Source: Candidatus Omnitrophota bacterium (GTDB taxonomy: Bacteria > Omnitrophota > Gorgyraeia > Gygaellales > Profunditerraquicolaceae). Taken from it: 38,217 bases of DNA. The notes under the pieces were generated by a model. It had not been told where the DNA came from. It ran no database searches and saw only the letters and a program-made list of their open reading frames with translations. The position numbers and the translations under genes were made by a program. Shown here piece after piece: positions 15,997 through 24,014 of the stretch (positions are counted from its first letter, which is position 1; each line of letters starts with the position of its first letter). The stretch is from NCBI GenBank assembly GCA_026387405.1, contig JAPLLV010000010.1:1-38217 (forward strand), in the 5' to 3' direction.

Positions 15997-17063
15997 AATA
16001 TAAAACAATTTTGATCACCGGCGGGGCCGGATTTATCGGAAGCAATCTGGCCGTGGCTTTTAAGACGAAGTATCCGCGCCTTAAGGTTATCGCACTGGAT
16101 AATTTAAAACGCCGCGGCAGCGAATTAAACATTGCCCGGCTGAAGGAAAATGGCGTGTTATTTGTTCACGGAGATATCCGCTGTCCCGAAGATTTACGCC
16201 TAAATATAAAATCCGCCTTATTGATCGAGTGTTCCGCTGAACCTTCTGTGCTGGCAGGCTTTGGTGAAAATCCGGCTTATATAATCAATACCAATTTAAG
16301 CGGCACGGTGAATTGTCTGGAATTGGCGAGAAAGAACAGCGCCGATGTAATCTTTCTTTCAACCAGCCGGGTTTATCCTTATGGCGGAATAAACGCGATT
16401 AAATGTAAGGAAACCGAGAACCGCTTTCAATGGTCGGGCCGGGGAGGGGTAAAGGGTTGGTCTAAAAAAGGGATCTCAGAAGGTTTCAGCCTGAGTGGTC
16501 CTAAGACCCTTTATGGCGCCACAAAGCTAGCCTCTGAATTTATTCTTCAAGAATATATTTCGAATTATGGTTTAAAAGGCGTGATCAACCGCTGTGGTGT
16601 GGTTGCCGGCGCCTGGCAGTTCGGGAAAGCCGACCAGGGGGTTTTTACTCTTTGGATGCTGGCGCATTATTTCAAAAACGATCTTAATTATATAGGTTTT
16701 GGCTCTAAGGGAAAGCAGGTGCGCGATCTTTTGGCAGTGGAGGATCTTTTTCGATTAGTTGAGCGGCAGGCAATGGAACTCGGCAAGATCAATGGCCGTA
16801 TCTATAACGTAGGGGGCGGCCTTGATGTTTCTTTGTCGCTGCTCGAGACCACCGCTCTATGCGAAAAATTTTCCGGAAACCGGATCAATATCGGCAGCGA
16901 ACCTAAGCCGCGGCCCGGTGATATTGCCATTTATATCACGGATAATACCAAGGTAACCAAAGAATTAGGCTGGCAGCCGCAAATTGCTGCGGAAGATATT
17001 TTGGATGGGATTTATTGCTGGATAAACCAGTATGAAAGGCAGATAAGAGAATCATTATTTTAA
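15993..17063 (+). CDS. NAD-dependent epimerase, CDP-paratose 2-epimerase-like (second copy)
   Basis: This is another extended SDR enzyme, also 356 residues, with [11 protein letters not shown] at 10-20 and a normal catalytic pair Y174/K178 in LYGATK. The [10 protein letters not shown] segment (81-90) and [12 protein letters not shown] are typical of CDP-paratose 2-epimerase relatives. It keeps the tyrosine that the upstream partner lacks, so the two may act on different substrates or in one complex. The ATG overlaps the upstream stop codon. Confidence 0.75.
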   Translation: MKYKTILITGGAGFIGSNLAVAFKTKYPRLKVIALDNLKRRGSELNIARLKENGVLFVHGDIRCPEDLRLNIKSALLIECSAEPSVLAGFGENPAYIINTNLSGTVNCLELARKNSADVIFLSTSRVYPYGGINAIKCKETENRFQWSGRGGVKGWSKKGISEGFSLSGPKTLYGATKLASEFILQEYISNYGLKGVINRCGVVAGAWQFGKADQGVFTLWMLAHYFKNDLNYIGFGSKGKQVRDLLAVEDLFRLVERQAMELGKINGRIYNVGGGLDVSLSLLETTALCEKFSGNRINIGSEPKPRPGDIAIYITDNTKVTKELGWQPQIAAEDILDGIYCWINQYERQIRESLF

Positions 17064-17072
17064 GTGTTATAA

Positions 17073-17126
17073 GGGGACTGTCCCCGCACAGCTATACCGT
17101 TAGTAATGTTGGAGGGGACTGTCCCC
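17073..17126. repeat. two copies of the palindrome GGGGACTGTCCCC
   Basis: Identical 13-base palindromes stand at 17073-17085 and 17114-17126, 28 bases apart, in the 83-base gap before gmd. Pairs of this kind resemble REP-type elements mobilised by Y1 (REP-associated tyrosine) transposases; no such transposase is in the window. Confidence 0.7.
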
Positions 17127-17146
17127 GCCATTAGAAAGGACCTTAT

Positions 17147-19153
17147 ATGAAAAAAGCATTAATTACCGGGATCACCGGACAGGATGGTTCATACCTGGCG
17201 GAGCTGCTTTTAGAAAAGGGCTATCAGGTACATGGCATAGTGAGGCGGGTAGCGTTAGAAGACCCCCGGCATCGTTTGTGGAGGATAAGACATATGCTCG
17301 ATAAGCTGAAGCTGCATACCGCCTCTTTAGAGAGTTACGCGAGCATATTTAACGTGGTTGAGAAGATAAAGCCCGACGAATGCTATCATCTTGCCGCCCA
17401 AAGCTTCGTGAGCTATTCGTTTGAGGATGAATTCTCCACCATCAACACCAATATTAACGGAACAATGCATATGCTTTCGGCGATAAAGCAGCGGGCTCCG
17501 AAATGCAAATTTTATTTTGCCGGTTCAAGCGAGATGTTCGGTCATGCGAAAGAAGTGCCGCAGGATGAAAATACCCCCTTTCATCCCCGCTCACCTTATG
17601 GCATATCAAAGGTAGCCGGTTTTGACCTGACGCGAAATTACCGCGAGGCTTACGGTATGTTCGCCCTATCGGGCATCCTGTTCAATCACGAGAGTTTACC
17701 AAAAAATTCTCCTGTAGTTATTAAAATAGGTGGATTAATAGATATCCTGCCTATCGAAGATTTGTTTCATAAAGGGGAAAAACATCTTTATGAAGGTATC
17801 AAAGATGAATATAAAAATCAGTTTGTTTGGAATGGGAGCGGCTGGACTAAGATTATAAATGGGACAGTCTACATTGATAGAAAAAAGAAATTGAATCTTA
17901 TTCAAACCCGCGAAGCTGTCATTGAGTTAACGGATGGGCACTATTTATTTGATGAAAATAATTGCGAGATTAAGGCTGAGGATGTGAAGAAGAGAAGCAG
18001 ATTATATGAAATTAAACTCCCTAAAGAAAAAAACAAGCTAAGTGATACAGATACCGATTTAGCCTATTTTATTGGCTATATAACTGGAGATGGGCATATC
18101 GATGAGCGAGGAAGAGTTAGAATAACAGGAACAAATAAAGATGAGATATTGAGAGTTGGAAATATAGTAATGAATAAATACGGCTGGACACATAGAATAC
18201 GAAGCTGGGGGCATGGGAGGTGGGTAGGGTCTACCAAGAAAGTATGGCAATTAGATATTAACAATGATTCGGAGTGGGGATTATGGCTAAAAAAACATAT
18301 TTATACTTTATCTAAAGACAAGAAAATACCGAAGTTTATCTTAAATAATAATTCAAAGGTTAAATTAGCATTTTTTAATGGTTATTATCATGCAGATGGA
18401 AGGATGGGGGGGCATGAAATTTATGCATATAAAGGATGGACAACTAAATCCGCTGCCTTGAACCTTGGGTTAGTTTTTTTGATAAATGAATTAACCGGGC
18501 AGAAAGTAAAAACTAAAATGGAGTATAGAGAAGGAAGTAGATATTACTATACTCAATTAAGAAGTCCTAATGAAACCCAAAAAGGGCAGCATTTAATAAA
18601 AGATCTTAAAGAGGTAATAAAAATTAAAAAAATAAGTAATTTTAAAGACGGAACTTTTTTTGACCTGCAAACAAAATCTCATACTTTTTCTTCAGGCGCA
18701 AATTTAGTCAAGATTCATAATAGTCCCCGCAGGGGTTTCGAATTTGTTACGCGTAAAATAACCAATGCTGCCGCGGAGATAAAATTGGGCATTTCAAAAA
18801 AACTTTATATCGGCAACCTGGAAGCCAAAAGAGACTGGGGTTTTGCCGGGGATTACTGTAAGGCAATGTGGCTGATGCTTCAGCAGAAAAGGGCAGAAGA
18901 TTTTGTCATCGCTACAGGAGAAACGCATTCGGTAAGGGAATTTGTAGAATTGGCTTTTGAGGTCGCGGGTTTAGATTGGAAAAAGCACGTTGTTGTGGAT
19001 AACAAACTTTACCGTCCCGCAGAAGTTAACCTGCTCAAGGGAGATTATAGTAAGGCAAGGCGTAAGTTAGGATGGAAGCCCGGAATAAAGTTTGAAAAAC
19101 TAGTGAGGATGATGGTTGAAAGCGACCTGGATAGATTAAGCAATTCAAGATAA
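17147..19153 (+). CDS. gmd: GDP-mannose 4,6-dehydratase precursor containing an intein
   Basis: Gmd converts GDP-mannose to GDP-4-keto-6-deoxymannose, the branch point for GDP-rhamnose, GDP-fucose and GDP-colitose. The host protein shows TGITGQDGSYLAELLLEKGY at 7-26, HLAAQSFV, the SSEMFG motif (127-132) and the catalytic YGISK (Y151, K155). Residues 183-525 are an intein that splits the conserved motif NHE/SPRRG. Removing it restores NHESPRRG and leaves a 325-residue enzyme of normal size. The C-terminal part continues with FVTRKITNAAAEIKLG and GDYCKAMWLML. rmd follows after 40 bases, giving a GDP-D-rhamnose route. The precursor should be inactive until spliced. Confidence 0.95.
   Translation: MKKALITGITGQDGSYLAELLLEKGYQVHGIVRRVALEDPRHRLWRIRHMLDKLKLHTASLESYASIFNVVEKIKPDECYHLAAQSFVSYSFEDEFSTINTNINGTMHMLSAIKQRAPKCKFYFAGSSEMFGHAKEVPQDENTPFHPRSPYGISKVAGFDLTRNYREAYGMFALSGILFNHESLPKNSPVVIKIGGLIDILPIEDLFHKGEKHLYEGIKDEYKNQFVWNGSGWTKIINGTVYIDRKKKLNLIQTREAVIELTDGHYLFDENNCEIKAEDVKKRSRLYEIKLPKEKNKLSDTDTDLAYFIGYITGDGHIDERGRVRITGTNKDEILRVGNIVMNKYGWTHRIRSWGHGRWVGSTKKVWQLDINNDSEWGLWLKKHIYTLSKDKKIPKFILNNNSKVKLAFFNGYYHADGRMGGHEIYAYKGWTTKSAALNLGLVFLINELTGQKVKTKMEYREGSRYYYTQLRSPNETQKGQHLIKDLKEVIKIKKISNFKDGTFFDLQTKSHTFSSGANLVKIHNSPRRGFEFVTRKITNAAAEIKLGISKKLYIGNLEAKRDWGFAGDYCKAMWLMLQQKRAEDFVIATGETHSVREFVELAFEVAGLDWKKHVVVDNKLYRPAEVNLLKGDYSKARRKLGWKPGIKFEKLVRMMVESDLDRLSNSR
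17693..18721 (+). mobile_element. LAGLIDADG homing-endonuclease intein in gmd
   Basis: The 343-residue insertion carries all the usual splicing signals. It has Ser at position 1 (host residue 183), block A SPVVIKIGGLIDILPIEDL, block B TDGH (262-265, TxxH), and a C-terminal block ending KIHN (H524, N525) followed by Ser+1 (526). Two LAGLIDADG-type motifs lie in the middle: LAYFIGYITGDG (305-316) and LAFFNGYYHADG (407-418). Both keep their acidic residue, so the endonuclease may be active. The DNA is strongly AT-rich compared with the flanking gmd halves: 14 of 60 bases at 18121-18180 are G/C, against 28 of 60 at 17281-17340. This points to recent arrival. Confidence 0.95.
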
Positions 19154-19193
19154 AGTTTTGCCTCACTCGAACAATATAGGTAGATCGTAAAAT

Positions 19194-20147
19194 ATGAGAG
19201 TATTAATCACGGGTATTGCCGGTTTTGCCGGCAGTCACCTGGCAGAATTCCTGGTTAAGAAAAATAATCTTGAAGTATTCGGCCTTGATGTCCCCAAAGC
19301 CAGAACAGATCACCTAAAAAGCATCAGCAGGAAACTGAAGATTTTTCCCTGCGATATATGTGATTTTGACGCTGTTTCTAAGGTTATGGGAAAGGTGAAA
19401 CCGGACCTGGTTTTTCATCTGGCCGCTCAGGCCTATGTGCCGGATTCCTGGGTGCACCCGGGAAAATCTTTGACCACTAATATTATCGGGACCCTGAATA
19501 TCCTTGAGTCAGTGCGCAAACACAAGCTTTCTTCCCGCATCCAGATCGCCTGCAGCGCAGAAGAATATGGCCGGGTTTTTGAGAAAGAACTCCCGGTCAG
19601 GGAAACGAACCCATTCCGTCCTTTGAGTCCCTATGCGGTAGGTAAGCTTACCCAGGATATGTTAGGTTATCAGTATTCTCAGAGCTATGGCATACACATA
19701 GTGCGCACACGCGCCTTTAATCATTTTGGGCCGCGGATGAATGAAGGTTTTGTGGCATCAAGTTTTGCCAAGCAGGTCGCCTTGATCGAAAAAGGAAAGC
19801 AGGAACCGGTCATTCGCGTGGGCAATCTGGAGGCGGTAAGAGACTTCACGGATGTGCGCGATATCGTAAGAGGTTATTGGCTGAGTTTGACTAAATGCCC
19901 CAAGGGGGAGGCGTATAATCTCTGTTCCGGAAAAGGCCATAGGATAAAGGATATCCTGGATATCATTACGGGTTTTACTAAAGAGAGCGTAACCATAAAA
20001 AAAGATATAAACAGGCTTAGGCCTTCCGATATTACCGTTTTAGTCGGGGATTATTCCAAGTTCTTCCGCCAGACAAAATGGAGGCCTAATATTCCTATTG
20101 ATAAGACTCTACGGGATATTTTGACCTATTGGAGAGAGAGGGTTTAA
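19194..20147 (+). CDS. rmd: GDP-4-keto-6-deoxy-D-mannose reductase
   Basis: This SDR enzyme probably reduces the Gmd product to GDP-D-rhamnose. The 317 residues show TGIAGFAGSHLAEFL at 6-20, HLAAQAYVPDSW (75-86), FNHFGPRM, RDFTDVRDIV and AYNLCSG, which resemble Pseudomonas Rmd throughout. The catalytic pair is Y147/K151 in YAVGK, with S121 in CSAEEYG. It directly follows gmd. GDP-fucose synthase is less likely because the Rmd-like segments match better. Stereochemistry cannot be proved from sequence. Confidence 0.85.
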   Translation: MRVLITGIAGFAGSHLAEFLVKKNNLEVFGLDVPKARTDHLKSISRKLKIFPCDICDFDAVSKVMGKVKPDLVFHLAAQAYVPDSWVHPGKSLTTNIIGTLNILESVRKHKLSSRIQIACSAEEYGRVFEKELPVRETNPFRPLSPYAVGKLTQDMLGYQYSQSYGIHIVRTRAFNHFGPRMNEGFVASSFAKQVALIEKGKQEPVIRVGNLEAVRDFTDVRDIVRGYWLSLTKCPKGEAYNLCSGKGHRIKDILDIITGFTKESVTIKKDINRLRPSDITVLVGDYSKFFRQTKWRPNIPIDKTLRDILTYWRERV

Positions 20148-20148
20148 T

Positions 20149-21357
20149 ATGACCAGGATTAATGTCGGAGAGTTAAAATTGGGCGCGGAAGAAAAGAAGG
20201 CGCTTGGTGAAGTGATCGATTCCGGCCGGCTATCCGAAGGGCGCAGGACTTTTGATTTTGAAAAGGCATGGGCTCAATATATAGGCACCAGGTACGCGGT
20301 AACGGTTAATTCAGGGACTTCTGCCTTGATAGCCGGGATTACCGCCCTGAAGTTAAAATATGGGATTAAAGACGGGGCTAAGGTTATCACTACCCCGTTG
20401 ACTTTTATCGCTACGGTTAACGCGATCATGCATTGCCGGCTTATCCCGGTTTTCGTGGATGTAGATGTCGACACTTATGTGATCACCCCGGAGAATATCC
20501 GTAAGGCACTTGTTAAGGAAAAAAATGTGGCTATTATTCTGCCTGTACACCTTATGGGTTATCCGGCGGATATGGATGAGATAAACAGGATAGCCAAGGA
20601 ATACAGGTTAGTAGTCATGGAAGATGCCGCGCAGGCGCATGGCAGCCTTTATAAGGGTAAGCGTTTAGGTTCGCTTTCGGAATTAGGCGCGTTTTCTTTT
20701 TATATTGCCCACAATATACAGGCCGGGGAGATGGGGGCGGTCAATACCGATAACGCAGACATTTTTAAGCTCTTAAAGAAGATCAAGGCCCATGGCCGTA
20801 TGTGCGAATGCGGCGTCTGTACGCGCTCAAGCGGTGTATGTCCGCCGCTTGACAAATATACCGGTAAGGAAGATTTTGACCCTCGTTTTTATCACGATAT
20901 GATCGGTTTTAATTTCAAGGTTATGGAGTTTCAGGCGACGCTTGGGTTGATGCATCTGAAGAAGGCAGACAGTATCTTTAAAAAAAGAAACGCTAATGTG
21001 AAATATCTGAATGAAGGATTGGCGCATTTTGGCGATATACTGCAACTTCCGCGTTACTCAAGCGATGTCAGTTATTTAGCATATCCGGTGCTAATAAAAG
21101 ATACCGAAACTATTTCCCGCCTCCAGCTGCGCAGAGACCTGGAGAAAGAAGGTATTGAGACGCGCCCGCTCTTTGGGTGCATTCCAACCCAGCAGCCGGC
21201 TTATAACTTTTTAAAGAAAGAATACAAAGACAGGCTTCCCATAGCTGAAAATGCAGGCAAAAACGGGTTTTATATCGGTTGCCACCAGTATTTGACTCGA
21301 AGCGATCTGGCTTTTATCATTTCAACTTTTCATAAGATCTTTAAAGGCAGGACATGA
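20149..21357 (+). CDS. DegT-fold 3-dehydratase-like enzyme with His in place of PLP lysine
   Basis: This is a DegT/DnrJ/EryC1-fold enzyme of 402 residues. The cofactor pocket has SGTSAL (55-60) and EDAAQAHG (158-165). At the position of the Schiff-base lysine it carries histidine, H188, in SFYIAHNIQAGEMG. ColD (GDP-4-keto-6-deoxymannose 3-dehydratase) and RfbH/E1 share this His. A cysteine cluster, C219, C221, C224 and C231, lies where RfbH/E1 has cluster ligands, but the spacing differs. Since gmd and rmd precede it, a ColD-like 3-deoxygenation of GDP-4-keto-6-deoxymannose is the best guess. RfbH-like activity on a CDP sugar is the alternative. Its start follows rmd by one base, and it overlaps the next gene by four. 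Confidence 0.8.
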   Translation: MTRINVGELKLGAEEKKALGEVIDSGRLSEGRRTFDFEKAWAQYIGTRYAVTVNSGTSALIAGITALKLKYGIKDGAKVITTPLTFIATVNAIMHCRLIPVFVDVDVDTYVITPENIRKALVKEKNVAIILPVHLMGYPADMDEINRIAKEYRLVVMEDAAQAHGSLYKGKRLGSLSELGAFSFYIAHNIQAGEMGAVNTDNADIFKLLKKIKAHGRMCECGVCTRSSGVCPPLDKYTGKEDFDPRFYHDMIGFNFKVMEFQATLGLMHLKKADSIFKKRNANVKYLNEGLAHFGDILQLPRYSSDVSYLAYPVLIKDTETISRLQLRRDLEKEGIETRPLFGCIPTQQPAYNFLKKEYKDRLPIAENAGKNGFYIGCHQYLTRSDLAFIISTFHKIFKGRT

Positions 21358-22181
21358 ATCCTTTAGTTTCGATTAATATCGCGACTTTCAATTCAGCCAA
21401 GACTTTGGTTAAATGCTTGGATTCGGTGAAAATGCAGGATTATAAAAACATCGAAGTGGTGATTATGGACTCATTTAGCAAAGACAAGACTATAGATATT
21501 GCCCGTTCATATGGAGCGAGGATAGTTTATGCCCCGGATTTAGCCAGGGCGCGTCAGGCCGGTTCTGACGCCAGCCGCGGGCAATATATCTTTATCGTTG
21601 ATTCCGACCAGGTCCTGGAACCGAACGTAGTCGGGCTTTGCGTAGCTGCCTGCGAAGAGGAAGGGTTTGACGGGTGCACTCTTTTTGAGAAGTCCTTAAT
21701 CATAAAAAATACTTTTGTGGAGCAGGTTATTGCTTATGACAAAGAAATATTCCATTCTTTGCATGACGACGACCCTATTAAGGGTACGGCCATCCCGCGA
21801 TTTTTCCGGACAAGTTATTTTAAAAGAGTGCGGTTTGAGGAGAATCCCCCCATAACTTTTGAACATACGATTATACATCAGAAAATAGTTGAAATGGGGG
21901 CTAAGATAAAGTTTGTGGATGCCTTTATCTGGCATCATGAGACCTCTACGATAAGGGAAGTGGCGCGTAAATTCTTTCGCTATGGCTACTATTATATTCC
22001 CGCCTTTAAATTTAATAGGTCCCTGGCCGTGCATCACAGTCTGCCCAGAAGGACGTATTTTCATTACAGGGCCTTAAAAAACCCAGTTCTTTTTATCGGC
22101 TTGTTTTATGTTTATTTTGTAAAAGCAATTTCGGCAGCGCTTGGGGCATACGTCTTTTTATTAAAATTAAATGACAAATAA
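21354..22181 (+). CDS. GT2 glycosyltransferase
   Basis: This is a family 2 glycosyltransferase of 275 residues. VSINIATFNSAKTL starts the nucleotide-binding fold, and the metal-binding DSD (83-85) lies in FIVDSDQVLEP. The C-terminal part has basic and aromatic stretches (ARKFFRYGYYYIP) and a hydrophobic segment near 235-270 that may attach it to the membrane. ATG overlaps the upstream stop as ATGA. Substrate unknown. Confidence 0.8.
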   Translation: MNPLVSINIATFNSAKTLVKCLDSVKMQDYKNIEVVIMDSFSKDKTIDIARSYGARIVYAPDLARARQAGSDASRGQYIFIVDSDQVLEPNVVGLCVAACEEEGFDGCTLFEKSLIIKNTFVEQVIAYDKEIFHSLHDDDPIKGTAIPRFFRTSYFKRVRFEENPPITFEHTIIHQKIVEMGAKIKFVDAFIWHHETSTIREVARKFFRYGYYYIPAFKFNRSLAVHHSLPRRTYFHYRALKNPVLFIGLFYVYFVKAISAALGAYVFLLKLNDK

Positions 22182-23160
22182 TAAGAGAATACGATTATCC
22201 GTAGTAATACCCACTTACAACAGGGCTAAGGATCTTAAGAAGTGCCTGGATTCACTTTTGCTTCAGACTTTTAAGGATTTTGAGATTTTAGTGATTGACA
22301 ACGGCTCTACGGATGAAACTTCGCAGTTGCTTAAAGAATATCCAGTAAGAGTTATTCAGGATTCAACAAAAAACGTTTTTCATTTATTTAATTTAGGATG
22401 GAAGAATTCCCAGGCCGATATAATTGTTTTTACGAATGATGATGTAGAGACTGTGCCTGGATGGTTGGAGCAAATCCTTATTACTTTTGAGCAGTTTAAA
22501 GGCGCTGGCGCTGTAGGGGGGCCGACTGTCTTACCGCTTGCATGCATGAATAACCAGGAGATGTTAAGTCTCCATGCAAAAGCACAGAAAAATCCGGTTT
22601 TTAAAATTCTCTCCGGAATTTATGAGTCTTTCATAATGGAGGGAAAATATGCTAAGATCGGAGTTTTATGCGAAAGCGGTTCTTACAGCGTAGGAGGGTC
22701 GCTTTTGGAATCAACAAAGTTAAGCCAGCCGATTTCCGTGGATTTGCTAAGTATTACTAATTTGGCGGTAAAGAGGTATATCCTGGAGGAGGTAGGGGGT
22801 CTTGATGAAAATTTTATGTTTAACCATGGCGACGGAGATTTATTCATCAGAATGAGGAAAAACTGCTATCAACTTATCTTTAATCCTAAAGTGATGGTTT
22901 GGCATTATGTCAACCCCGCAGGGAATACCAGAGGGGCATTCTGGCGGGGTAGGGACCACGCCTATTTTTTAGAAAAAGATATCAAGCCCAAAACACTTTC
23001 TGGAAAATTTAAGTTATTCTTAAATGTCGTATTTTTTAATTTATTTTGGGTTTATAAAGCAATTGCAAGTAAAAAGATAAGCTACTTAAGAGGGAATTTA
23101 GGGTATCTCAAAGGTATGTCGGATTATTACAAAAATAAAATAAATAGTAAGCTTAGATAG
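22171..23160 (+). CDS. GT2 glycosyltransferase
   Basis: This is a family 2 glycosyltransferase of 329 residues. The start LSVVIPTYNRAKDLKKCLDS, LVIDNGSTDET (40-50), and the NDD metal-binding motif (89-91) in FTNDDVETVPGWLE resemble rhamnosyltransferase-like GT2 enzymes. NHGDGDLFIRMRKN near residue 230 fits the catalytic ED-type region. A hydrophobic stretch follows around 280-300. It overlaps the previous gene by 11 bases. Given the GDP-rhamnose genes nearby, a deoxysugar transferase is plausible but unproven. Confidence 0.8.
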   Translation: MTNNKRIRLSVVIPTYNRAKDLKKCLDSLLLQTFKDFEILVIDNGSTDETSQLLKEYPVRVIQDSTKNVFHLFNLGWKNSQADIIVFTNDDVETVPGWLEQILITFEQFKGAGAVGGPTVLPLACMNNQEMLSLHAKAQKNPVFKILSGIYESFIMEGKYAKIGVLCESGSYSVGGSLLESTKLSQPISVDLLSITNLAVKRYILEEVGGLDENFMFNHGDGDLFIRMRKNCYQLIFNPKVMVWHYVNPAGNTRGAFWRGRDHAYFLEKDIKPKTLSGKFKLFLNVVFFNLFWVYKAIASKKISYLRGNLGYLKGMSDYYKNKINSKLR

Positions 23161-23167
23161 AGAAGCC

Positions 23168-23827
23168 ATGAATATTAAGAAAAGCAACGGACAAACCTTG
23201 CATTTTCAAAAAAACAACATCTACGACGACTATAACCGTAGGATTTATGCCTTAGTCGGGCAGAACCAGGCAATTCTGGATATCGGATGCGCAACCGGAA
23301 AGCTTTTAGAGTCTTTAGAAAAAGATAAAAATTGCCTGGTTTTCGGAGTCGAGTTTGACGGAAAAATGGCTGATGAGGCAAAAAAAAGATGCCGGAACGT
23401 ATTTTGTTTAGATATAGAATCCTGCGAAAATTTGCCTTTTGAAAAAGCTTTTTTTGACGCCATAATTTTTGCTGATGTCCTCGAGCATCTAAAACGGCCG
23501 GATCTGGTTTTAAAAAAACTTACCCCTTATTTAAAACAAAAAGGGAGTTTATTGATTTCGCTTCCTAATATGGCCTTCTTTAGCGTAAGGTTTGGTTTGC
23601 TTTTCGGCAATTTTAACTATAGCGAATACGGCTTACTGGACAAATCCCACCTGCGTTTTTTTACCCTTAAAACCGCAAGGAAGCTGATTGAGGATTGTGG
23701 GTTCAAAATCACGCAATTGGAAGGCTATAATCAGGTTAGAATGCGTTATTTTATGTTAAGGCCACTGGGAAAAATCTTCAAAACTTTTTTTGCCACCGAT
23801 TTTATTATCAAGGCGGTTTCAAAATAA
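23168..23827 (+). CDS. class I SAM-dependent methyltransferase
   Basis: This 219-residue methyltransferase has motif I LDIGCATG at 37-44, an acidic residue after strand 2 in GVEFDG, and DVLEHLKRPD from 103. This is the usual UbiE/BioC-like Methyltransf_11 layout. It probably methylates a sugar or glycolipid. The region after it holds the broken end of a membrane protein gene, and a related pair (methyltransferase followed by an intact membrane protein) stands at 28872-31325. Confidence 0.8.
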   Translation: MNIKKSNGQTLHFQKNNIYDDYNRRIYALVGQNQAILDIGCATGKLLESLEKDKNCLVFGVEFDGKMADEAKKRCRNVFCLDIESCENLPFEKAFFDAIIFADVLEHLKRPDLVLKKLTPYLKQKGSLLISLPNMAFFSVRFGLLFGNFNYSEYGLLDKSHLRFFTLKTARKLIEDCGFKITQLEGYNQVRMRYFMLRPLGKIFKTFFATDFIIKAVSK

Positions 23828-23843
23828 TAAATGGAGGATATAA

Positions 23844-23954
23844 TTGCTATGCGTAGCAGCTCCGGAAACATTAACAAGCGTAAGAAGACAGGAAAATATG
23901 ATATGCGTTCAACAAACCGGGCCGATTGATGTTTACGAAGTAATCGTAAATTAG
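23844..23954 (+). pseudogene. 3' remnant of a GT-C-like membrane protein gene
   Basis: One frame here ends with ICVQQTGPIDVYEVIVN and a stop at 23952-23954. The intact 597-residue protein at 29532-31325 ends with a very similar ACTQVTGPIDVYEVVAPG. The remnant frame is closed upstream by TAA at 23841-23843, so only about 36 residues survive. It sits right after a methyltransferase, as the intact gene does, so an older paralogous gene was probably deleted here. Confidence 0.65.
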
Positions 23955-23974
23955 ACATATTTTTATATATGTCT
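23953..23974. other. small AT-rich hairpin
   Basis: AGACATAT (23953-23960) and ATATGTCT (23967-23974) form an eight-base stem with a six-base loop, directly at the end of the pseudogene remnant. There is no T run, so a terminator role is doubtful. Confidence 0.35.
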
Positions 23975-24014
23975 ATCGGCATTATCGGCATCGGAGAAAG
24001 GCAGTATAAATTTA

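Noticed and set aside
23831-23929. Small 32-codon ORF after the methyltransferase
   Set aside because: It overlaps the membrane-protein remnant in another frame, and that remnant explains the sequence better.
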